This document shows, piece by piece, positions 56,407 to 64,000 of a DNA stretch of 64,000 nucleotides. The stretch spans positions 258,650,229 through 258,714,228 of the forward strand of contig CM051459.1 of assembly GCA_028095005.1 (NCBI GenBank), read 5' to 3'. Under the pieces are notes generated by a model. The model had not been told where the DNA came from. It saw nothing but the letters and a program-made list of their open reading frames with translations, and ran no database searches. The stretch's first letter is position 1. Every line of letters starts with the position of its first letter. The position numbers were made by a program, and so were the translations under genes. This stretch comes from Rhynchospora pubera (Eukaryota; Streptophyta; Magnoliopsida; Poales; Cyperaceae).

Positions 56407-59400
56407 ATTTCAAGAGAAATATTACGGTCAATCTTATTTGATGGAGGGTTTTATCAATACTATCAAATATCAATTCGAAATTTCGATCTGAGCCGTTCAA
56501 TATGATTTATATTAAAATCCTGTTCTAGCCCAATTTTTTTTATTTTTTAGAATTTTTACTATTTTTTAGATTTAAAAAATTCTTAATCAAAATTAGTTAT
56601 GACCATCTTAATCATTTTTATATAATTAAAATTAGTTAAAAGATTTAAAAAATTATAGCATTTAGACCCCAAGGAGAGTGCAACATAAAGATTATATTGA
56701 AGGACTCGAATTGGTCATTTGGAGTTTTCAAACTGAGATTTGATGTATTCAGTATTCGACGGACTCATTCATCAAATACATTTGACCAACATTTTATTTT
56801 AAATAAAGAGATAAATATATAATAACTGTCTTTCAACTAAATGAAGAACGCATTTTTATTCACTAATTTCACAAAGGAAAAATAAGATAATTCCACAAAA
56901 TCAATAAATTTTCTAAAAGAAAAATTATAATATTCAAAACAGAGAACAATCTTATCCTAATTCCTGTTTAAAATTGCAATGGAAAACATAAGAAGATAGT
57001 TTATTTTGCATCAAAGGGCCTTCTATGCATCAACAAATTGTTAATCTAATTTAACTAATCTAATTTACATATTGAAATCTTATCGAAAATCAAATATTAC
57101 ATTTTTTAATTATTTTTACTATTTTCAAATTTATTAAAACAGATCATTTTTGGAAACAAATTATACCAAGAATATTTCAAAAATAGCCCCTTTTTAGAAA
57201 ATCCAAAAAAATAGTAAAAATAACTTTTAAAAAATGTAAAATTTAGTTTGATACAAAATTTCAATGTGTAGATTAAATTGGTTAAATTAGATTTATAATT
57301 TATAAAAATATTAATAAGAAAGAAACATGATGCATAGAAAACCCTATGCATAATGATGCGCAATAAACTTGAATATAAGTGTGAAATTCATAACCACTTT
57401 AATAAGAAGAAATATAGATTTAATTGTTTTTCTTTTATTTGGTCCGACCGTTTCAGTTTGAAATTTGTGCAATTCCACCATTAGAACGTTATTCGTTTAG
57501 GCTTCCCTAATGGCTAATAATATTATTGAAATTCAGATCTTTTATAATATGTAACCGTTCGATTTTAAATGGATGCAGCAATTAACCTGATGCCCCAATG
57601 GAATTCGTACAATTAGAGAAACGCTGTCAAGGTTTTCCAAAAAAAAAAAAAAAATTAACTCCCAACTTAATTGAAGTGATTACATGGGCCAGAAATAAGT
57701 TTTGATTTGGATTAACGCCTTTTTAGGCGTGAGTGTGACTGCTGACTGCTCACGTAGACTATCGAATCTGGAAAAAGCCTGAGTCCGTCTGGTTCTACTG
57801 TAGCCACTGCCTATACAGTCATTTATGTTTCCAATTATGCAGAGAAGTTTCTGATTGTTTTTGGTTTGCTAGTGTTTGAGGACTTTTATAATCTTTTTCC
57901 TTAGAATTCTCTAGGCTAAAAGTTAATTTGGAGATATGTACGTCATCTTCATACAAGAAATGTTTAAGTGCAAGCTATGAACTCTGATCATACTAAAATA
58001 TATATTATGGTATAATTCGATATTAATCGTTAAATAGTACTCCAGTTCAATAGCACATTAGTGTTTTGTTTGACACTTGTCATAATTGATTTCTAACCTC
58101 CACATAGCTAATGTTCTACATCATTCTCACAAAACCTATGAAGTATTACTTAATGGAATCTTAGTGCAGTTTTATGGTTACATCAATAGCATTTTTGAAA
58201 CACACATCGATAGCTACAGAACAAGGTAGTAGGAACAATGGAGTATAATCCCAACAAAAATCAGTGCTTGGTAGTAGGTGAGACTATGACAGTGGGGTAA
58301 AGCCAACTTTTAAGAAAGATATGGGTACAAGTGCAAAGACATGCTTGACCAAATGAATCTTTCCACCAACTCTGCTCCACCTATCAATATCTTGGCTTGC
58401 AATGTGGAGTTGGCTGGTGCTATCTATGATGGGCCGATGGCACCTCAGTGAAGGATCAGTTGTGAAGTTGCTTTCTTCTACTCTTGAACCATACCATCCA
58501 CAATTTTATTTACTTACTTTTTATTTTGGATAAGTTGAAAAAATCTTTTTAGTTCGCATGGTGGGTCCAATGTGTTGAATTTTCTACCATTTTGATATAT
58601 CAGCAATTCAGCATATTACTTGGTGTAACTATGGACGAAAATGTCATAGTCAGATGATAGGATGAATGAAACACTTGGAAAAAAGATATATTTTCCAGGG
58701 CAGACGAGGACACTTTTTTTTTTTTTTTTGAATAACAGAACAGGGTATTCATCTATGCATTATTGAATTCTAAGGGGGGAAAAACTTGGAATAAAAAGGT
58801 ATAATTAATTAGCTTTGATCTTTATTCTTTAGTCATTGCGAGATGGAAATTTAATAAGTTCGGAAACCGAGACGGTAATTGACTACTGAGATGGTCCATT
58901 TATTAAGCTGGAAATGGAAATTTATGAACTTTTTAGAGACCGGGTAGCCGGGGTGGGTAAGGTTTGACGTTTGAATAGGACTAATAGTCCTATTTGCGTA
59001 ACATCCTTCTTTAATTTTTACTTACCAATTATCTATTAGAAACGACATTTTAGTCAATTCCTTATCTCTGCGCATGCTTAAATCGTTGTACAATTGACAA
59101 ACCTTGTTACTTAATTCTAGTTGTGTTTCTATTTTTGCCTACACGACGTCACTACAGTATAAACAAGGTAACAAGTCGCAACTTCAGATGACATGTTAAC
59201 TAAAGGTAATAAATAAGAGTGAATTAATTACTCACAAAAATTAGCCCTTTGATATTGGTGTCTGTTATAGTTTCCCCATCGTCTCCAACCCTGTTCGCCA
59301 TGATCAGATCGATGAAATCCGGCCGTCCCTCCCTCTTCTTTGCCGTTGCAGAGTGCTCGTCTAGCATTTTTGTTATCATTGCATCGAACCTGTCGTGGAT

Positions 59401-60889
59401 CCCCTTCAACTTAGCTTGCACACCTTGCAAATCCAACCATGCCAGTGCCGGGATAAAATCACCGATGTTAAACAACCCGGCGCCGGTTAGTAGCTCCACA
59501 ATCATGTCTTTATACTTGTTTGATTCCTCGCCCTAGAAAACAATGATGCATGTAAAGTAAACTAATACAACGACGAAGAAAACTCTATTATTAGTTGGAA
59601 TCTAATGCAATGTAACTAGGGCTGTCAAACGGATACCGTTTCAACGTTTTCCATTCCGTTCCGTCCGAAACGGAACAGAAACGGAATGGTAAATGACTTA
59701 CGTTTTCAGAGACGGAACGGAAACGGAACGGGTTGAAATGCACGTTAGTGTTCCGTTTCATCAAAAATGACTGAAATTAATGGAAAATATGCTGAAATCA
59801 GTGCAAAATAAGTAGCGGAATAGTTAACGAAACGGAAAAGTGTTCCGTTTTATGAAACGGAACAGAAACATAATGGTTTTTTATTACGTTACCAGAAACG
59901 GAACGGAAACGAAACTGGCATGTACCGTTCCGTTTCTAAACGTTTGACAGCCCTAAATGTAACTCCCCGAGTTCTTATAATGCAGTCCTCATCAAACAAT
60001 GTGTCTAACAAATGACACACAACAAACAATAATAGTACTTGAAAATTTGTAATTTTAGTTCGGCGTTTGCAGTTACAAAAACAATTTCAAATAATACAAC
60101 TTGGGGCGCATGGAATCCAGAAAATTAAGTAATTTTAATACTGCGCCTCCATTTGCAATTGACAATTAATATTATCTGTATTAATTATATATTCCAAATT
60201 CAGATCCGCTGCCAACACTCTGTGTGGTGCATGGTGATAAATTGATAACAATAATTAATTAATTGTTAAGTACTTTAGGGATGTACATGTAAGATTTCAC
60301 TAACCTGTGCACTAAAGACTCGTTTGCTCAAGGTGACCTGCCCCACAATATTAGCCAAACAACAAACCAGCAACTCCGGCACCACCACCGGCTTCTTATC
60401 AGCCGCCGCATCACACATTTCCTTCAATACTCTTCCCATCTCATCCCTTCGCACTGGGGCCCACCCTGCTAGTGCCTTGGCACCTAGCAAGTGTAAACTT
60501 GCCATTTTTCTCATCAGCTTCCACTTGTTTCCATAGTTTGAAAACACCATGTTTTGGTAATTGTAGGTGATGTCAGTTGCGCTTACCACAGTTGGCCTGT
60601 TTGCGAATTGAGCATCAAGGGTTTTGAGGAATGCTCGTGCTGCCGAGGGGGTGCTGACCACGACAACACCCGATGTTCCCATTTTGAGGTACATAATAGG
60701 TGCTGCATGCTGGCGGGCAAGACGAGCGAGACCAGAGTGTGGCGTCGGGCCAATGAAGGGTAGTGCACCTATGACTGGTAAGTTTGTGGGACCAGGCGGC
60801 AGGGGAAGCCTGTGTCGACTGAATCGACGGCGAAGAAATAGGTGTAGGATGAAGCATGCAAGTATGGAGAAAACTAAGAATGAATCCAT
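53992..60889 (-). CDS. CYP75-type flavonoid 3',5'-hydroxylase, copy B
   Basis: Exons 60889-60305, 59532-59236 and 54618-53992 join in phase 0 to 502 residues, with exon lengths identical to copy A. Anchor (FLVFSILACFILHLFL), hinge LPPGPTNLPVIGALP, I-helix AGTDTSS, KEAMR, KPERFLSG and FGAGRRICAG are all present. SRS6 reads FGLALPKAVPLKAM, with Ala at the position that favours 5' hydroxylation in characterised 3',5'-hydroxylases; copy A has Thr. Intron 2 is 4.6 kb against 1.5 kb in copy A, swollen by several foldback transposons (55.6-57.4 kb). Intron 1 carries a 339-bp hAT-like MITE. All splice sites are canonical. The role, substrate (naringenin or dihydrokaempferol) and ER location are inferred from the family. 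Confidence 0.93.
55640..55955. mobile_element. Partial foldback element in CYP75 copy B intron 2
   Basis: Matches the right half of the element at 55956-56356 (TTTTTGAAAATCGCTGTTATTGAA ending, GAGATTTCAATATGAAGAAG shared), then switches into an inverted end with TAGCACGGATGG. It is an incomplete or rearranged copy. Confidence 0.6.
55956..56356. mobile_element. Foldback MITE, 401 bp, ends GGATTGCTAAAATGCTATGC
   Basis: Left end GGATTGCTAAAATGCTATGC, right end its inverse GCATAGCATTTTAGCAATCC. The inverted repeat continues for more than 150 bp each side (ATGCTTCAAACAACCGATCC). Size and inner words (ATTGAAAT.TCATTAGA.AC, TACTATTTTTTTCAGA) match the 9-bp-TSD element at 13213-13616, suggesting one superfamily. 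Flanking AT repeats hide the target duplication. Confidence 0.75.
56357..56402. repeat. (AT)n microsatellite, about 46 bp
   Basis: Pure AT repeat directly abutting the right end of the foldback MITE. Confidence 0.9.
56416..56790. mobile_element. Foldback element, third in CYP75 copy B intron 2
   Basis: Left and right parts are imperfect inverted copies (TATCAAATATCAATTCGAAA against ACATCAAATCTCAGTTTGAA, both then TTCAATAT.AT). It is more diverged than its neighbour, and its borders are approximate. Confidence 0.5.
56993..57371. mobile_element. Foldback element, fourth in CYP75 copy B intron 2
   Basis: Outer ends AGTTTATTTTGCATCA and the inverse of AAGTTTATTGCGCATCA. The inner halves share AAATCTAATTTAAC and ACATTGAAAT and meet around AAATAGTAAAAATA. 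No target duplication was settled. Confidence 0.6.
59617..59955. mobile_element. hAT-like MITE, 339 bp, TSD AATGTAAC, motif GGAACGGAAACGG, in CYP75 copy B intron 1
   Basis: Starts TAGGGCTGTCAAACGG and ends CGTTTGACAGCCCTA (about 15-bp perfect inverted termini). Perfect 8-bp direct repeats AATGTAAC flank it at 59609-59616 and 59956-59963. Subterminal GGAACGGAA/TTCCGTTTC words lie on both sides. Confidence 0.92.
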
Positions 60890-60953
60890 GGCAGCGGGCG
60901 AGAGTCTTGAGGTTCAAGTGGTTTGACCACTACTTAGCTCAAAGGGCGTATGA

Positions 60954-60963
60954 GCATATATAC
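60954..60963 (-). promoter_or_regulatory. TATA box of CYP75 copy B
   Basis: TGTATATATG on the minus strand, about 70 bp upstream of the ATG at 60889, aligned with the copy A TATA. No transposon touches it. Confidence 0.6.
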
Positions 60964-62453
60964 ACGAGTCTACTAGAGCTATTTTTTGTGTAGAACCTTT
61001 ATGTTTTGTCAAATATGAGAAGGTCCATACCATACTTGGCAACCACATGTAAAAATCTCGGAAAAAAAATATGACAAGGCTAGAATATTTTGGTAGTTCT
61101 CCGTATTTTCTCGAAAGTGAAGACAAATTTTGTATGATGTCATTAAATTATGCTCAACTTACTCATTCTTTTAATTTTATTTTATCGGAGGACTGTATAT
61201 GCTTAAAGGATGTATAGTTTATATTAAAAAAGGTTAATTATTTGAAAATCATGGCAACTCATCAAGTTATTAAAAGTTAAAAAATAGTATTACATAGATA
61301 TATTATATATAATTCAGATATATTATGTATCGAATTTGTGCGATAGAAAAAATAAATTAATTATGTTGTGGACTAATTTTTTTTATATGGTTGAAATATA
61401 TATTTTTTTCATGGAATAGTGAATGGTTGTGATTGATTAAGGCTCAAATTAAACAGATAAGGAAAAAAAACGGTCCACAGATATCCCAAACATAAATAGA
61501 GATTTTTATACATTTAATCAAGAAATTTAAACAATTAATAGCTCAGTTAATAATCACGATATTTGACGGGAGACCCCTGACAGAAAGACGAGAAATAAAG
61601 AGAGTTGCATTTAGTCGAAATAAATTTTTATCATCAGTATTTCAGCATATTTTTTTTTATGTAGAAACGATAAACTGTATATATATTTGTAGGAGGTTGC
61701 ATGTAATGGTTAGAACTATGAACTCTAAACAAATTGATAGAATAAATTAAATTATATGGATGTTGTATTATTTTTGTGAAGTGCGAGCCATATATAATTT
61801 TGATCTTTGAATTTACTTATACCAGGTCGATATTTATTAAGTATAAAATCATGCCAAAAAGATCCTTTTAATATGAAATTTGTGTATATAAATTTAACAT
61901 GCATCAAAATCAGCATTGATGACAGATTAATTTTGAAGGCTGGTAGTTTCTAGCAGTCCCCTTAATTAGAGCGGAGCGGGCCACCTTAAAGAACAGATTC
62001 TGATTTTTTTTTGGCACTCCAGAGGATCCTGACTTGCATACCTTTAGAATGAATTAAAAAAAATATTTTGAATTTTTTTAAGAGAATTTTTAATGTTACC
62101 GTCGTAATATTGTTACCATATATTAAGTGGTCACGGGTTGACAATTGATGTTCAAAACACAGAAAAAGCGACTTTAACTTAAACCAAATTACCAAACACA
62201 ATCCGCACCAGAGATAGAGATAGAGATAAAATAACAAACTAAGCCGTGCTTCTAGCTTACACCAGAGTCAAACCACACTAAAACAAGTAAACGACTCCCA
62301 GAGTCTCACAAATTTAATTACAACGGCGACCATTTTGACGATTTCTCTTTCACAGAAATATACTAAAAGCTAAAAGCGACTTGTTCGTTTCTTTTTCTGA
62401 TAGTCCTTCTCGAATCTGGGTTTTTACATTAGAAGATTTTAAGGAGTTAGGAG
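60964..62453. other. Upstream DNA of CYP75 copy B
   Basis: AT-rich, no gene. The part from about 62130 on matches the region from 37430 upstream of copy A. Confidence 0.5.
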
Positions 62454-62990
62454 TAGGGAATTACAAACGTGTCGTGTCAAACATGCGCGTGTCAGAGCTC
62501 GCGTCGTATCGTGTTGACACGAGTTAATATTTTTAACATGTCGTGTCGTGTCGTTCGTGTGAAATGAAAGAATTGATTGACACGACGTGTTAAACGTGTT
62601 AAGTAATATTATAATTTATTTACTAAAAATTCATTAAAAATATTTAAATAATTTTTTAAATTGAAAATTATAATAAATTATTAAATTTTCATATATTATA
62701 ATAAAAATTAATGATTGAATAAAAAGATTATGATCAAAAGTTATTAAATTTATAATATAAACTCAATATAATTTAATAAATTTTAAATAATAATAAATTT
62801 ATCGTGTCAACTTGTGTCACGTATCGTGTCGTGTCACGTGTCAACTCGTGTCGTGTTAAGACGTGTCAATGCTTGGAAATCTCCGACACGACACGTCGAC
62901 ACGCACGTGTCGTGCTAATTCCATAAACGTGTCGTGTCGTGTGTGTCTAAAAAAAACACGCGTGCGTGTCGTACCAACACACTCGTGCCG
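62454..62990. mobile_element. hAT-like repeat with ACGTGTCGTGTC motif
   Basis: It begins TAGGGAATTACAAACGTGTC. Both flanks are dense in CGTGTCGTGT/ACACGACACG words in opposing orientation around an AT-rich centre (62590-62790). An inverted match (GGAATTAGCACGACACGTG) lies at about 62895-62925. Exact right end and target duplication are unresolved. Confidence 0.6.
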
Positions 62991-63021
62991 TGTCATTTTG
63001 AAGAACTCTGGAGTCCATAGA

Positions 63022-63300
63022 TAGACCTGCGTAACATTAGAAATGGCGGCGAAACAAGGGTGTTTCGTTAACCGTTTCGTTTTGGTGACAAAACTGACTT
63101 TTGTATCATTAATCGTTTCGAAGGGCTGAAACGATTAAGATTTACGTAATTTTCGCTACTTTACACTGTGACGAAATTATTTTGCTATTTCGTTGATCGT
63201 TTCGCTAAATCAAACGAAATCATTTTTCCTTTCATTGATAGTTTCGCAAGGCCGAAACGAAACGGAATTGCGTAAATTTTTTTTCCGTTTTGCAGCCCTA
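63022..63300. mobile_element. hAT-like MITE, 279 bp, second copy of the AAACGGTTTCG family
   Basis: Starts TAGACCTGCGTAAC and ends TTTTGCAGCCCTA. The flanking 8-mers are TCCATAGA (63014-63021) and TCCATCGA (63301-63308), with one mismatch. Interior CGTTTCG words and size match the element at 27189-27469. Confidence 0.75.
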
Positions 63301-63755
63301 TCCATCGAGTTTCGCTACTCAGTACTCAAGAAGCTTTTTCATTCCCGGTGAAAATTATTGTCTTGTTTAGTTGTCAGTGCCTTCTTACACGATCATGTTT
63401 TTAAAACATGTTACAAGAGATTTGCATTTCTAGCTTTGTAATCAAAGACACCTCCTTGCTTAGCCATCATGTAATAATGACCTTGTGGTAAATTACAAGG
63501 TACTCAATTTTCTTCTCAGTTTAATAAGGAGAAAAGGTCAGGGGTTATAAAGATAATATAGCACGATTTATTAATTGTAATGAGTTAAGTGGCGCATTTT
63601 CAGAGGCCCATATGCTTGTTGAATACTGTGTTGCAGTAGGTGAGATCAGGCGGTGTATTTTGTATTAGATATGGATACAAATAAAAAAAATTTTCATGTA
63701 TGGACAAAATAGCTAGTAAGCTATTCCTTGACGGTGAATACAAGCCTCTTATAGT

Positions 63756-64000
63756 TAGTGTTGTCAACGGAGGATTCATCCACGTATTTTCGCGACTGTT
63801 CTGTTCTAACGGAACGACTAATGGTATAGAATTTAATTTCGTTTTTGAAACGAAACGAATTTCATCATTCGTTTGTGTGGAATATAGTTCAATTTCAGTC
63901 ATTTCATCACGTTCCGTCCAAAGTCCAAACAGAATGGCTAGCAAAATTGCTAATATGTATCGTTTCTGAAATGAAATGGATAACGACAATGAATATTTCT
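63756..64000. mobile_element. hAT-like repeat with GGAACG motif, cut by the window end
   Basis: Starts TAGTGTTGTCAACGGAGG and contains ACGGAACG and CGAAACGAA words of the type seen at 37079 and 59617. It runs off the window, so the right end is unknown. The overlapping open frames are not genes. Confidence 0.5.

Noticed and set aside
63600..63989. 129-residue minus-strand open frame at the window end
   Set aside because: It lies largely within a GGAACG-type repeat and shows no family resemblance.
1..64000. Prokaryote-type systems (operons, CRISPR, phage, toxin-antitoxin)
   Set aside because: Introns, plant promoters and plant transposons throughout show this is nuclear plant DNA, and no such arrays or operons are visible.

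Overview
This is nuclear DNA from a flowering plant. The evidence is spliced genes with GT-AG introns, cytosolic ribosomal-protein genes with telo-box and GGCCCA promoter elements, a plant complex I LYR subunit, plant CYP75-type cytochromes P450, an LRR receptor-kinase fragment, and a dense load of small plant DNA transposons with exact target-site duplications (TSDs). The species cannot be fixed from the sequence. Nothing prokaryotic, viral, organellar or CRISPR-like was seen.

Gene-bearing left half (1-31.5 kb). After an RTE-type LINE remnant and a solo LTR comes the intronless RPL27a gene (uL15, 3178-3618). Next are an unrecognised multi-exon gene on the minus strand (about 6.3-8.8 kb), the two-exon complex I B14/NDUFA6 gene (10571-12038), a broken partial PRMT3 copy (about 12.3-14.0 kb), intronless RPS16 (uS9, 14327-14779), a 3.4 kb hAT-like element carrying a cyclin-D exon, a 1.7 kb Mutator-like element, a possible 47-residue two-exon gene, and the complete seven-exon PRMT3 gene (23224-26849, minus). 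A receptor-kinase domain with an open frame but lost catalytic residues lies at 29.8-31.5 kb.

Right half (33-64 kb). It is framed by two copies of a three-exon CYP75 gene (flavonoid 3'- or 3',5'-hydroxylase type), both on the minus strand (33670-36992 and 53992-60889). Each encodes 502 residues with identical exon lengths of 585, 297 and 627 bp. Homology continues into introns and upstream DNA, so this is a tandem segmental duplication. The 17 kb between the copies contains no convincing gene. It holds LINE remnants, SINEs, MITEs, Mutator-like and hAT-like elements and low-complexity modules. The copies differ at a residue (Thr versus Ala) known to influence 3' versus 3',5' hydroxylation, and copy A has a transposon-like repeat abutting its TATA box.

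The main theme outside the genes is non-autonomous transposons. At least six hAT-like elements have 8-bp TSDs (four exact), and each is built from its own short subterminal motif. Four Mutator-like elements have exact 9-bp TSDs. Two tRNA-derived SINEs, a solo LTR, a Helitron end and a four-copy MITE family are also present. RPL27a and RPS16 serve the cytosolic ribosome, PRMT3 is a ribosome-linked arginine methyltransferase in other eukaryotes, NDUFA6 serves mitochondrial complex I, and the P450s serve anthocyanin/flavonoid B-ring hydroxylation. No shared pathway needs to be invoked.
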